A stretch of DNA of 64,000 bases from Aspidiotus rigidus. Taxonomy: Eukaryota; Arthropoda; Insecta; Hemiptera; Diaspididae. Of the stretch, positions 9,746-20,560 are shown in pieces (the stretch's first letter is position 1; every line of letters starts with the position of its first letter). The notes under the pieces were generated by a model. The model saw only the letters and a list, made by a program, of their open reading frames with translations. It did no database searches and was not told the DNA's origin. Both the position numbers and the translations under genes were made by a program. The stretch lies in NCBI GenBank assembly GCA_035079385.1, contig JAVHKY010000003.1, positions 13,619,501 to 13,683,500 of the forward strand, read 5' to 3'.

Positions 9746-11399
9746 GGATAACACCCGAAAGTACTCTTGTAAAAGCAACTAATAAAGTAGATTTGTACAA
9801 TTGGAAAACCTTTTTTCAATATTAGTGCTCTACTTACACCTCACTCACTCATTATGAGTTCCGATAATTCACTAATTATTGTCGAAAAACTGTTTCCAAA
9901 TACCCGATAATATCGCTTTCGCGAAACATTCTTAAGTCTGTTTTACCGTAGGCGGAAAATCCAAACTAAGTAGTTTTACGAGAATAAATTATACAACTCT
10001 TTATAAAATAAGGTTCATTTTTATTTTACTAAAAGTTTGTCACTACCCACCCTGTAACGGTATTGCTTCACTATACAATTAAATATCAAACCACCCCTAG
10101 TAACGACGAGACAAACGATCCACATTTTTGTAGAGCAGGCGCGCTCGAGCTTATAAAATTTATTATCGCGTAAGTGGTCGACTGTAATATAATTTTCTCG
10201 TAAAAGTTTCAACAAACAGGTAATTCCATTGTCTAAAGTGAAAAGAACGCTTTTATACTCGTATTTTTAGTGTATTTTAAGATCTTAAACTAAGAATAAA
10301 TACCGAATTCTCCGGAGACTATTATAGAGCTGCACTCGATTTTTAGCTTTTGAAATTGTCATTTTTATTTTTTTTTTCTGTTCGAATAAAACGTATACCT
10401 ACCTCCTTTTTTTTCGAGAGCTTCTCAAACTTTGACAATAACGATCGGAAAATTAGCTTTAGGAGTAAAACTCTGTTCCATTATATCGGTACGCATCCCT
10501 CGTGTTGTGATTTTCCCTCTAACGTATCAAGATCGACGTTTAGAAAGAGTATCGGGACTCATTTGGAATTCACTACCAACGCACTCAACAGTGTCTGTCA
10601 ACTAAATCTCGGAATAGTTTCCGACCCGTAAAAAAGTGGGTCAATTTTTGTTCTCCTCTCGTCAAAGAATCATCGTATCGAAATCACAAATTCACTGTTT
10701 CAAAGAAAAAATTAATTAAAGATTTTTTGGAAATATTTTTACATGAATTGGAAACATAAATTCCGTTCATTTCGTATTCGTGCCTCGCGCACGCTCGTCT
10801 CATTTCGATGGGCTACAATTGCTCACACCGTTTGTTCGCACACCATAGAATAAGCGGATAATCCAAAATGCCAGCACAAGATTACGGTGAACGTAACGCA
10901 TTCCAATAAGTCTAGATTTTGATAAATGGGTAGGTCAATTTATCATTTGTGCTCGACCCTCAATCGAATCGAAATGAATATCGAAAAAGGACGTTTTTAC
11001 TTCTCGAGAGTAAAAGGTGCGTCTCGTTCGACCGCGACTGAAATTAATTAAACTGCTCGCGCAAAATAGGAATTACGGTTAATCTTTTTTTTTTTTAATT
11101 TTTATTTTTTTCAGTGGAGTAAGATAATATCCATACATATTTGTGAAAATCCAGAGAACGATGTCGTACCTCTCACCTCGGTCGCTAGCCATTCACGCTT
11201 CAACAGTTTTAACGGTTACTGCGAAAAAAAAATCGAAATACTACGAATTATTGGTACGTACTGAAACTCGGTTGAACCTTCGAAACAAAACTCACAGGCT
11301 CTTGCTCAGGGAGCAAGAGTTGCGGGAGACCCGCGACTCGCGAGAAATGTGAAAGGAATATGAGAATAATATGAAGGGGATAAAGATCACATAATTTAC
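9746..11399. other. No recognisable feature
   Basis: AT-rich sequence with poly(T)/poly(A) tracts. Short open frames on both strands (for example near 10,350-10,630 plus) are unlike any family I know and look like chance. No RNA gene or clear repeat is seen. Confidence 0.3.
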
Positions 11400-11975
11400 C
11401 GAGTCCCATTGAGGGCTATAGAACAATCAAGAATTTTTCAGTCAAAAAGGTCACGAATTTCCAGGAATTCCTACAAGTCTTCGCGATAAGAGTCAAGAAG
11501 ATCACTAACGTTTCCAAATTCCATAAACGGTCAAAGAGGAACCAGGAATTCTTCCAAGTCCCGTAAAAGGCTATAAAACAGCCAAAATTTTTCCCAAGTC
11601 CCATAGTTACGCGCCTCTCAGCGATATAGAAGAACAAGGAATTTTTCTAATTCCCATAGAAGACGATATAGAGGAGCCAGGAATTTTTTCAAGTACCACA
11701 GACGGCTACAGAGGAGACAGGAATTTTTCCAAATACCCCCAGTGGTGGTAGGTGTATATAGCCTGAGAAATAGCCTCTTTGAGTAACTAGATATGCAATG
11801 CTTTATAATACAATCGACTCAGCCCCTTCAATGAGCCAGATATGCAACGCTTCAAACACCATCAGACTCAGAACTCCTTCTAGGGTATTCTAAATCCCCC
11901 TCATATCATATACGTGTCCCATAAAACAGGTTCCCTGTCCCTCTCGTTCAACTCGGTTAAAGGATTCACGAGTTA
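11400..11975. mobile_element. Foldback-family fragment with degenerate ~60 bp internal repeats
   Basis: Positions 11,420-11,745 hold about six degenerate units built on CAGGAATTTTTCCAAGTCCC and an AGGCTATA-type linker. Positions 11,770-11,905 match, inverted, the 610-720 segment. A right-type terminus (CCATAAAACAGGTTCCCTG, then CGTTCAACTCGGTTAAAG) closes the fragment at 11,918-11,970. No left terminus is obvious. Confidence 0.55.
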
Positions 11976-12290
11976 GAGGATCTTCTCGGACTAACCGCGA
12001 AAATGAGAGGCCCTTATGTTGACAGATAAGTTTCGACTGCATGCAAGACTCACAAGCCCGCTGCTTGCAAATAACTTTCACTACCTTGTCCGAGATTCGA
12101 GTGCGTATTTAACTGACATATGCGTTTACGGTCTAGTCCGACTTGACTCTATGGTAAAGGATAGTTGATCAGCGGTGGTACGAGCCACGTAAAGGTCTCT
12201 TTACGTGCCTATACTAGTTTTTCTCTATTCACCTGTTGGCTCTATGGCCTCTCTTGAAAAACTAGTATTATTTACTGTTTTTTTTAGTTC
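11976..12290. other. Spacer with a short perfect hairpin
   Basis: The only structure noted is CACGTAAAG, GTCT, CTTTACGTG at 12,187-12,208, a perfect 9 bp inverted repeat with a 4 nt loop. Nothing else is recognised. Confidence 0.3.
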
Positions 12291-13085
12291 CGTTTGGAGG
12301 AGTAAGTCAGGGTTGCGTCCTCTCGCCACTGCTTTTTAAAATCTACTTCGAAGAAATATTTGTGGAGGCTTTAGAAGATCAGACAATAGGAGTGCGAATT
12401 GGAGGCGAAACAATCAATAATATCAGGTATGCGGACGACACAGCTTTGTAGTAGGGACAATGCCCGACCTCCAAACTTTACAAAACCGAGTTAACGATCT
12501 ATCAACATTAATAAGACGAAGATGATGATAGTAAGCAAGGGTGGAATTGAAAATGTAGAACTGGAACTAGCTGGTGAACTTATTGAAAGAGTAACGCATT
12601 TCCAATATCTTGGAGCCTGCATAAACGAGGACATGAACCCGGATGAGGAGATTAAAGTTCGAATAGCGTTGGCAAAGGATGCATTCAGTAACTGGCGCAA
12701 GGTACTGACGACAAAGGAAGGACCTGAACATGCGTCTAAGAATGAGGATCTTGAAATGCTATGTCTGGTCGCGAAACGTGGACCCTGAAGACGGCGATGA
12801 TGAATAAAATTGAGGCATTCGAGATGTGGTGTTACCGACGCATGCTGAAAATTGCTTGGACGGAAAAAATACGCGGATACGGGGAGCGCGTGGGAAAAGA
12901 GCGCGAACTTCTAAACACCATATGCAGTATCTAGGTCATGTACTTCGCGGGCCTAAATATGATCTACTGCAGACAATCACGTATGATCGAATTGAGGGGA
13001 AGCGATGGACAGGCCGAAAAAGTCTCTCATGGCTAAGGAACATAAGACAGTAGACCAATATGTTGCCAGAAGAAATTTTCCACGC
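12291..13085 (+). pseudogene. LINE reverse transcriptase remnant (insect endonuclease-RT type)
   Basis: The text opens at PFGGVSQGCVLSPLLFKIYF (about 12,290-12,350) and reaches the catalytic NIRYADDTAL at 12,420-12,450, followed by a stop. It continues in other frames with ERVTHFQYLGACINEDMNPD (about 12,585-12,645), KIEAFEMWCYRRMLKIAW near 12,810-12,860, QYLGHVLRGPKYDLLQTI near 12,925-12,975 and RKSLSWLRNIRQ near 13,015. This order is typical of the common insect non-LTR endonuclease-reverse transcriptase proteins. The copy is 5'-truncated, with several frameshifts, and is non-functional. The endonuclease fragment at 19.4-19.9 kb probably belongs to the same family. Confidence 0.85.
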
Positions 13086-13980
13086 AGCGAGAGATCGAGA
13101 AAAATGGAAACAAATTATCGAAATGACAACCGCCTGAAGTCCCTTGGATATGGCACTTGAAGAGAGGTCTGAACAGAATAGTTTCCGGAGTATAGATTTC
13201 TTGATATAACAGCATACCGCTTGAAGAAGAATTCAACTTTCTTCGTCTGGAACTAATATTTGAAGTTCATTTTTGGTTCGAAAGCTTTCGCAAAGAATCC
13301 CTCGAATGGAGTCAACATTTTTATTCTGTTCGAATGCAATCACGAAATGTTTGTTTCTGTGCGATACAGAGTGGGTATACTGTAACAAACTCTACAGATA
13401 CGTGAACGCAAAAAATGAACTTTTCCTCCAGTAGAAAAGGCAACAAATCTGAAGTAATTAGCCCACAGTAACGATTAATGCGGAACTTACGACTCGGCGA
13501 GCTGTAACAAGAAATGTAGAAGTCCGCATCGCTCCAAGAGAAATGTCGAGCATAGTATAACGATATACTATGGTGTACTATTTTTTCCGACGCGTATTTA
13601 TAATATTCACGAAAAACGATGCGACGAGTGGTGTTGGAGGGAAAATGTAATTTTACGCTCGTCAGACTCGTACGAACACCAGTGACTTCCTTGATCACCA
13701 TTGGAGGAACGAAGATAAGGCTCGAGGAAATCTGCCGCACGCAGTGATGTCATCGTGCGCTAATTAATATAGTCTAACTAAAGGACCTGACAAGAACAAT
13801 ATCAACGCACGAACCACGTACCTAACTGGATGTGTAGATCGAATTCATCCCACGGAAGTTAATTACATCCACAGGAAAAATGGAATAAATAAATTGATTG
13901 GCAATTGGAAATGTTACTATAGGTACCGTTTCACAATTCGTATCATACATGTACACGGTTGAAACAACCCTTTGTTTTTA
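13086..13980. other. No firmly recognisable feature
   Basis: A 139-codon open frame exists on the minus strand at 13,321-13,740. Its first 30 codons (from an ATG at 13,701, ending at a possible donor at 13,610) look coding-like, but there is no family match and no second exon. Otherwise there is nothing to report. Confidence 0.25.
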
Positions 13981-14332
13981 TTTACATTCGTATGTATGAT
14001 CAGCAAAAAAAAAAAACAAAAAAACAAAAAAAATTATGAATTTTACGTGTCCAGTCTCGCCACCACTATTAGCGATAGAATCTCAATTCATTCGACGTGA
14101 TTGTTGATTGCGTTCGTAACCAAGAATGGACCCGAGTTTTCCATCTACAATGCAGTTCCGTGGAAGAGGCAGTAGATGATAAAAAAAAGTGTCTTGCGAA
14201 GTTGAAAGTTAAATAGACGCCAACACTGCCAAGTCGCGTTCGTAATATTTTTGATCCTTAATTACGATATACCCGAATGGGGGGTGTATAGCCTTATATT
14301 CCGGAATCAGAGAAACGATTATAAGACCAGGG
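13981..14332. repeat. Direct duplicate, copy 1 (terminal coding segment plus 3' flank)
   Basis: About 350 bp match 24,826-25,170 in the same orientation with only scattered differences (for example GTGTCCAGTCTCGCCACCAC in both). The block contains a minus-strand coding end (14,209-14,332) and its 3' untranslated flank. Similarity ends abruptly at the CCTGGTCTTAT junction on the right and in A-rich DNA on the left. The two copies bracket the inverted LAAO pair. Confidence 0.8.
14209..14332 (-). pseudogene. Truncated duplicate of a C-terminal coding segment, protein not recognised
   Basis: The minus-strand reading PGLIIVSLIPEYKAIHPPFG, then YIVIKDQKYYERDLAVLASI and a TAA, matches the second copy at 25,048 with two or three substitutions and an identical stop. 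Maintenance of frame and stop suggests a genuine coding end. To the right of 14,332 the sequence turns into a dispersed repeat (ATTATAGGGCTAAACTAGCTTG), so this copy has lost its upstream part and is presumably non-functional. Family unknown. Confidence 0.45.
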
Positions 14333-14509
14333 TTATCGTATTATAGGGCTAAACTAGCTTGACCTTCATTCAGTATCATGGACTTGTACTGGATTAAGAA
14401 GGGGGGCAAACAAGTAAAGCGAAGGAGCCCTCAAGCCACTCAGCCTAAAATACTCGTAGACTAAAAATGCGGTGGAATACACGGGTCGACTGAGCCAGTA
14501 GACCTATCG

Positions 14510-15335
14510 ATAAGAACGACGCCTTAACAAAAATACAGGGAACCTCCTGTCCTAAGGTTGGAATCCTGATGATTAAAAATTGTTTTCAGACCCCTCTTAT
14601 CATAAATAGCATGATAGTCGACATCTCTCAAAGTCCCCCACCTATCGTGTATAAATAGACCGTAGCTCACAAGTCGAAATGTTAACAGGGCACCTGTTTT
14701 ATGGGGGGCTGTTTGAGAAATTTGCCGTCCGCCGTCCAGCAAAAAACTTGAAAAAATTTCGACTCTCGAGCCATATATGATAGGAGAAAGACTCAGAAAA
14801 ATTTTGATTCTCGAGCTATATATGACAGGAGGGGGACTCAGAAAAATTTCGACTCCTGAGCTATGTATGATAGGAGGGGGACATGGAAAAAATTTCGACT
14901 CTCGAGCCATATAATTATGATAGGAAGGGGACTTGGAAAAATTTAACTATCGCGCTATATATGAGAAGAGGGGGATTAAGAAAAATTTCAGCTCTCGAGA
15001 CACATATGATAGGAGAGGGACTTGGAAAAAATTTCGACTCTCCAGCTATATACGATAGAAGACGGACTTGGAAAAATTTCGACTCTTGAGCCATATATGA
15101 TAAGGGGGGGGGGGGGGAATTTCGACTATCGAGCTATGAATGATAAGAGGAGGGAGACTTACAAAAATTTATGATGGGAAGGGGACTTGGAAAAATTTCG
15201 ACTATTGAGCTCAACATTATAAATAAATAACTAGATCGAATTTCTTTTGAATACCAACTCCCATTTGACTCATGAAACAGGTTCCCTGCGTTCCTCCTTT
15301 AACTTCATTAAGGAAGCCGTCGTTTTTTCATTAAA
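14510..15335. mobile_element. Foldback element with a long internal ~45 bp array
   Basis: The left terminus begins AACGACGCCTTAACAAAA (14,516 on) and contains CAGGGAACCT; a second CAGGGCACCTGTTTTATG follows at 14,692. The right terminus is 15,265-15,335 (ATGAAACAGGTTCCCTGCG... AAGGAAGCCGTCGTTTTTT). Between them, 14,745-15,210 holds about ten degenerate units of GATAGGAGGGGGACTTGG, an A-rich block, then TTTCGACTCTCGAGCTATAT. This is the best example in the window of the family's structure. It lies just downstream of LAAO copy 1. Confidence 0.7.
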
Positions 15336-15502
15336 TCGGGGATTCGACACATTGATATTCCAAATCAATTATATTCAATACATCGATATAGTCGATATAC
15401 TCGATGAGTAAAATCGATCAGATAGTTTTCTCTTCGTGCCTCACCTCATGAACCGTAGTAACCATTAGGAATGAGACGACATACATAATTTGCACATATT
15501 TT

Positions 15503-15508
15503 TATTGA
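15503..15508 (-). promoter_or_regulatory. Polyadenylation signal of LAAO copy 1
   Basis: AATAAA lies on the minus strand about 180 bp past the stop codon, at the position equivalent to 24,354-24,359 behind copy 2. It is followed in both by a conserved TGTGCAAATTATGT segment. Confidence 0.6.
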
Positions 15509-15683
15509 CGAGCATACTTAAACAACTAAACAAAATTCTACATCTACAAATATTGAAAATTGTACAGTTCGCATTAATTAAAATTATTTCAAGAAAACAA
15601 TCTAGGATTTGAATTCTTTAAGAGAAATTTATAAACACGATAATTGTTTGATAAGTACCTACAAAACGAGATATTGTTTTTAC

Positions 15684-17444
15684 TTATTTGCCGGGCGGGC
15701 GGCAGATCAACGTATAATTCTTAAGATCGGTTACCGGCGACAGCTTGAATTTATCAATTAGAATTGATTCAGCCGTGTCAAGAGCACCTTCTACCCAACC
15801 CTGGGTATTCGAATACGCCGATCCTGCTACGAAAATGGGGACTCCGAATTTTTCGCCTGGCCGTGTCATGTAGTACTGAGCGTCCCGGAGTTTGTAATGC
15901 GCTTTCCACGTATGGTATCCGGCGCCGTACGGAGGAAGATCCCAATTCATGAAGAAACCAGATTCAGCTTCTGGGGCATCCATTTTAGTAGAGTTGTAAT
16001 GCACCAAACTCAGCTGCTTCCGTAAGACGTCCAACATGGTCTGCGGTACAGGAGTTCCATCGAATAGCGGTTTGAAATCTTCGGAAAAAGGTTTCGTAGC
16101 GTTTTCGGCAGGTGTCTGTTCCAACACTCTCCAAAACTTCGGGAATTGCGTGTCGTCGTAACTCGCCAAAATACCATAATAGGAATCCGAGTTCTGCGAA
16201 TTATCGCCCATGTAGTAAATTTGCCGAAGAGGAAGATCGGTTACCGTCGGCCCGAAGTTCAAATTACCAGTTTTAGCCAACTCGAAATACTTTGTAAGGC
16301 TCGGCGGAAACGGAGCGTCCAGCCACCACGGTTCCTTGTATAGAAGACCAATTTTGTACGCTGGCTGTTGAATAATAGATTCGATGTAGAATCTTCCCAA
16401 TTCGTTCTTCAGGACTTTCCGTTCTGCATCGTTCCAATTTCCGACAACCTCACTTTCGTGTATCATATCAATTGAATGTTTCGGCACGCATAAGATTAAC
16501 GTATCACTGATAACGTAGGACTTAATTCCAGTTGACATGCCGGTAGCGTCGTACTTCTCGAACGTGCTGTGGAACTTCTTCGTATCATTGTTCCAATAGA
16601 ACTGAGTCAACCTCTGACTGAACAAAACTTGAACCTTCTGTTTCTTGACTTCGTCCAACAGTTTCTCAAATAAGGAAGAAAATCCCTTCTTGAGCGTCTT
16701 GAAATCAACTGGGTGATCGAATTCGCTGTTCCTGTGAATTGCCAGAGCAGCATTTTGATTGATGACATTCGATGTGTATCCTCCAGCATCTGCAACGTAG
16801 TGGAATGCTTCACTACCGAGTTGATCCAGCATCAGATTCCAATAACCAATATTTCCAACAATATCTCCCGGTTTAAAGATGGAACTGTTGAACGTCTTCG
16901 GTAGAACCCCAGTATCGAAAAAGTCGCACCATTCAGCCGTCGTCGTTGGTGAGTTGTCACCCACTATGTGCTTTGCAACCATATTGAACAATGTGGACGG
17001 AGGCATATTCCGGAATTTCGGTACATGGGTTCGGTAGGGCACACCATCCTCCTCGATTGAAGAGTTGTAGACATGTATTCCTCGCAGGTAGTAAAGACGA
17101 TCATTGGTCATCGGGAAATCTACAACGTCCTTCTGTAAATCTAGCTTAGTGAGTAGCTCTTGCACGATTGGTTGCTCGTCCATGAATCGCATTCCTCCGA
17201 GTTCCAAATGTTGCCCTTGTGGAAACGTTTTGGTAAAGATCCGACCACCTGCACGAACTGGAGACCATTCGTATACCGCCGTTGTTTCATTAGGTCGACC
17301 ATCCTGAGACGACAATCGCCACGCCGTATACAAGCCAGAGGGTCCGCCGCCGACAATCAAGTTATTAACGTGAGTGATCTCCGCCGCACAATATTCGATC
17401 AAGAACGCGACGATCACACAATAACATAACATCGCAAGAGACAT
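15684..17444 (-). CDS. Secreted L-amino-acid oxidase-like flavoprotein, copy 1
   Basis: This is a 586-residue, intronless gene. Family members oxidise free L-amino acids with FAD, releasing 2-oxo acid, ammonia and H2O2; relatives include the mollusc aplysianin/achacin/escapin group. A hydrophobic signal peptide (CVIVAFLIEYCAA) precedes the dinucleotide-binding loop VGGGPSGLYTAW. The GG motif RAGGRIFT and LELGGMRF follow, where the arginine matches the substrate-carboxylate residue of known LAAOs. The C-terminal FAD motif is NTQGWVEGALDTAES. Several N-glycosylation sites are present. The frame is open upstream to 17,621, but that stretch contains the TATA box (17,586-17,593), so the ATG at 17,444, next to the signal peptide, is chosen. 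About eight substitutions separate the mature protein from copy 2. Enzyme activity is inferred. Confidence 0.9.
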   Translation of the reverse strand: MSLAMLCYCVIVAFLIEYCAAEITHVNNLIVGGGPSGLYTAWRLSSQDGRPNETTAVYEWSPVRAGGRIFTKTFPQGQHLELGGMRFMDEQPIVQELLTKLDLQKDVVDFPMTNDRLYYLRGIHVYNSSIEEDGVPYRTHVPKFRNMPPSTLFNMVAKHIVGDNSPTTTAEWCDFFDTGVLPKTFNSSIFKPGDIVGNIGYWNLMLDQLGSEAFHYVADAGGYTSNVINQNAALAIHRNSEFDHPVDFKTLKKGFSSLFEKLLDEVKKQKVQVLFSQRLTQFYWNNDTKKFHSTFEKYDATGMSTGIKSYVISDTLILCVPKHSIDMIHESEVVGNWNDAERKVLKNELGRFYIESIIQQPAYKIGLLYKEPWWLDAPFPPSLTKYFELAKTGNLNFGPTVTDLPLRQIYYMGDNSQNSDSYYGILASYDDTQFPKFWRVLEQTPAENATKPFSEDFKPLFDGTPVPQTMLDVLRKQLSLVHYNSTKMDAPEAESGFFMNWDLPPYGAGYHTWKAHYKLRDAQYYMTRPGEKFGVPIFVAGSAYSNTQGWVEGALDTAESILIDKFKLSPVTDLKNYTLICRPPGK

Positions 17445-17585
17445 CACGACTATATGAGAATATGATTCTCGTAACTGAAAACGGAAAAACGGAAGGAATC
17501 CCCTTCTGAACCACGCACGTCGACTAGAACTTTTTCTAGTAGAAACAATTGCGTTAACTGTTGAATATACGAGCTTTTGCTCGCG

Positions 17586-17593
17586 CTTATATA
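17586..17593 (-). promoter_or_regulatory. TATA box of LAAO copy 1
   Basis: TATATAAG lies on the minus strand about 140 bp upstream of the chosen start. It sits in a block (TTAGGGTATATAAGCGCGAG) that is essentially identical in the other copy, with a conserved GCTCGTATATTCAACAG about 20-35 bp downstream where transcription probably begins. Confidence 0.65.
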
Positions 17594-17804
17594 CCCTAAG
17601 AATCGTGCAAATCCCCGCCAAATTTCATTAAACTCGTAAACAAAAATCATATGATGATGAAATTACCCTATCAGAAGAAAAAGATAGAGGTCAGTAGGTC
17701 ACTTGTGTATGATATTCTTCGTATTGCATACAATGCGGGTTCACAATGAATATGTTAAAAGACTCCCCTCGTCCATCTCCCGGACGCTTGCGTCAACCTT
17801 GATT

Positions 17805-17816
17805 TCCACACGTGGA
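17805..17816. promoter_or_regulatory. Candidate E-box site, proximal (LAAO copy 1)
   Basis: TCCACACGTGGA contains CACGTG and lies about 215 bp upstream of the TATA box. The equivalent site upstream of copy 2 is TCCACGTGTGGA (22,037-22,048). CACGTG is the classical bHLH core; binding here is inferred from sequence only. Confidence 0.35.
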
Positions 17817-17949
17817 GACCAATTAAAGGAGAAGAAATTACATAAAACTGAAGGAAATACGATTCGTTTTGAAATCATTGGTTCACATCAAATGCTTATG
17901 ATGAAAGTTTTCCTTTCCCCTCTTTCAAACATTTCCGTTAGTCATTACA

Positions 17950-17963
17950 GCTCCACGTGGAGC
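17950..17963. promoter_or_regulatory. Candidate E-box palindrome, distal (LAAO copy 1)
   Basis: GCTCCACGTGGAGC is a perfect 14 bp palindrome with a CACGTG core. It is identical at 21,889-21,902 upstream of copy 2, although the surrounding DNA has diverged noticeably. Confidence 0.45.
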
Positions 17964-19384
17964 CAGATTGAAGGAAAAACGTCAAAGATATTATGCAAAG
18001 TCGAACGAAATGATTTACGAATAAAATACGAAGAATGTGAGAAGATGATTTGCGGAAAAACTGTCCTTGGTGTAAATGAATGCAGCACTTACAAAAAACA
18101 TGGCTTAGACCCTCTCTGACACAATAAAATGAGGAAATGTACTCCTTCCTTAAGATTTTACGACTCTTCAGACCGGTGACGAATAGACAGGTTTAGTGGG
18201 CAGAGTATTATAAGCGTTCTCTCGCGAAAATAAAAATACAGAAAATTGGGAAGTATGGTTTAGGGGGCCAATAGTATGAGCTATAACAAGTTGCTCCAAT
18301 TCATTACTCAATTTGAAATAATTATGAAACTGAATTTCAGTCTTCCATTGACAATAGGGTATGATTTATTTCTTGTTTGATGTTTTTTACGTCAACGCCG
18401 AAACTTTTCGTTCTCGAATACATAAGAGTGCATAACTCAAGGCTGCAAATCGGCAGGTATAAATTTCTTAATTTAAACAAAAACGAATGATGTGAATTAC
18501 GCTCTAAACTAGTGAATCAATCCAGAAGCATTTCGAACACGAGTATATGTTACATAATGAATTACTTGTGCAAGAATGATATCAACGTATGAAAAAGTAG
18601 ACCTCTCAAAGCTTAATCAAATTACGCTCACGAATTCACATCTGTTTGCGAACTCATAAAGAACATAGGGGGGCAGGGGCCTAATTTACAACGTGACGTT
18701 TATATAAGTTGCTTGCATTTAGCGCAAATCAAAAAAATCTACAGACTTCTCTCGAACTCCAATAATTTCGGAAAATTCTGAGGAATATTAGCTTTCTACT
18801 TTTCACATCCCAAGTGCCCCATAAAACAGGTTCCCTGCCACCGTTCGTCTTACTCCGTTAAAGAATCGATTAGTTTTTCTTTCTTCGCTGGATCACCTCG
18901 CGACTAGCTGTTTCCTCCCCTCGAACTTACAACAGAAGATAACGATTGCAGGGCCAGAGTACCAGAACAAATATAGCACAAATGATATGGAAATCTAATA
19001 ATGCACGAATCGTCCGAACTGGGTCCTGCACCTTTCCGGTCTTCATGTATTGTAAGGTGGGTAGTCCTCCATAATAGAAAAACTTAAAAGCATGATTCAG
19101 AGAAAATGTGGCATCCAAACTTCTGCCCGTCTTCACACCAGAAATTGAATGAAAGGGCACCTCATATATCTACAGCTTCTCTCGAAGGTTGGGGAGAAAA
19201 AGACCAGTACAAACGTAAAACTCAACGGCACAATCCAGCACAAACGTAGCACCAAGGATTCCACCCATATTGATCTCGAATTAAAGTCCACTCAGTTCCA
19301 AAATTTGCTCTTGCATGTCCACAACCCAACCTAGCGGTTCAAAGGAAAGGAGATTAAAAGAAACGAAAAAGTGGACGGCAAAAT

Positions 19385-19860
19385 TCAGCACAGAGATTTT
19401 GCCCGATTGAAGGTCAAAAATCGGAATTTCGGAGAGGGTATGTGTCCATAGCCCACTACGGTTGGAGAGAAAGAAGACCAGCCATTTCGACGGCACAAAA
19501 GTAGCACATTATTCATTCTTCGCAGGTTATTGAATACACAGCAGTCCATCAATCTTCTCTCATTTGAATTCACGTCTCCTTCCCCACTGTATTGACTATT
19601 TGGGTCCTCCCTACTCCGCATTAAAATCGCCCATATCAAATAGGCCATCTTCTGTGCCGACTTTTTGGATCGTTTGCTGCAGCTGTTCTTACAATTCTTT
19701 ACTAAGTTTTTCTCTTCCTTTCTCTGAGGCAGATACTCCTATTACTGTGGTATACCGGCTTCCTACTTTAAGTCTGATCGATACAATTCGTTCATACCGG
19801 ATGTTATATTGGTAGATTTGTCCTTTGAAGTTGTTTGTGTACGCATATTATCACCCCGGT
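19385..19860 (-). pseudogene. LINE apurinic-type endonuclease remnant
   Basis: Reading the minus strand from about 19,830, the pieces RYERIVSIRLKVGSRYTTVI, then GVSASEKGREKLSKE, EQLQQTIQKVGTEDG and FDMGDFNAE follow the order of the insect non-LTR endonuclease domain; GDFNA is its catalytic-region signature. RRLMDCCVFNNLR follows in another frame. Stops and a frameshift show it is dead. It probably belongs to the same family as the RT remnant at 12.3-13.1 kb. No RT domain follows before the LAAO arm begins at 18,793. Confidence 0.7.
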
Positions 19861-20039
19861 AGCGGATCTCCGTGTTTTTGGTACCACGCTGTAAACAGTG
19901 ATGTAGATTTTCATTCAATCTGTACCGGATCCCTTCTTCTTGGTTTCGCTACTTACTGCTATCTTAATTCCTCGCGCATTCAAAATTTCATCCAATTAGG
20001 ATTCCTTAGCCGTCAACCCTCCCACATTCCCCGTTTCAA

Positions 20040-20560
20040 TCTTCATTTTTTGCCGTTAACCAGAGTTTCATGTTTCATCATGGGTTCACCTCCGCCTGGG
20101 TTTCTTTTCAATCTCCATCCGAGGCCTCTCCCACGCCGATTTCGAGTAATGTGAATTATACAAAGTAGTTACCAGCCACGGGAGATATATCTAAATGGTG
20201 GGTTTGCCATCTTCGCTGTTTGGCCAATGGGTTTTCTGTCAGGGTTTACTCCCTTAGCCTTTGGGGGGACCGCCCCTCTCTTCAAGCCGGGTTCCGCGCC
20301 CTAGCTTTTGGGTCAACTTTCTATGAACCACAACCCTATTGACAAAAATCGATCCCAGGCAGAGGGGCGACCTACTTTCTCCATTACTATGCCACAGCTC
20401 TTTCGCCTCATAGGTACTCGCACTTGCAAGCGAGGGAAAGTAGGGACCTTTTTGGTATCACGGCTTCGGCCAGGTTTTCAATCAGAGTTCTCCTTCTCCT
20501 ACGTCCATTCACATTAGTCGCTGCCCGACTATGTCGCTTGGCTTAACAGGGTCGCCACGT
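20040..20560 (-). other. Probable 5' region of the same LINE
   Basis: A GC-richer block just upstream (minus strand) of the endonuclease remnant. Placement and composition suggest the element's 5' untranslated part, with phrases such as CCTGGCCGAAGCCGTGATAC. No open reading frame of interest. The assignment is an inference from position. Confidence 0.35.

Larger units (their letters stand above)
15427..18793. repeat. Inverted-duplication arm, left (carries LAAO copy 1)
   Basis: The arm matches 21,152-24,436 in reverse orientation, covering the coding region, about 250 bp of 3' flank and about 1.3 kb of upstream DNA. Coding sequence is nearly identical. The upstream part carries many substitutions and small indels but stays alignable to GGAGTTCGAGAGAAGTC / GGAGTTCGTGTGAAGAC near the inner end. 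Both ends of the match are abrupt. Confidence 0.85.

Noticed and set aside
13611..13701. Possible first exon on the minus strand (MVIKEVTGVRTSLTSVKLHF)
   Set aside because: Coding-like composition and a usable donor, but no family, no second exon and no conservation to support it.
17445..17621. N-terminal extension of LAAO copy 1
   Set aside because: It contains the TATA box and is not conserved as coding in copy 2.
17703..18119. 138-codon frame upstream of LAAO copy 1
   Set aside because: It covers the E-box region; the equivalent stretch of copy 2 has stops and indels, so it is not coding.
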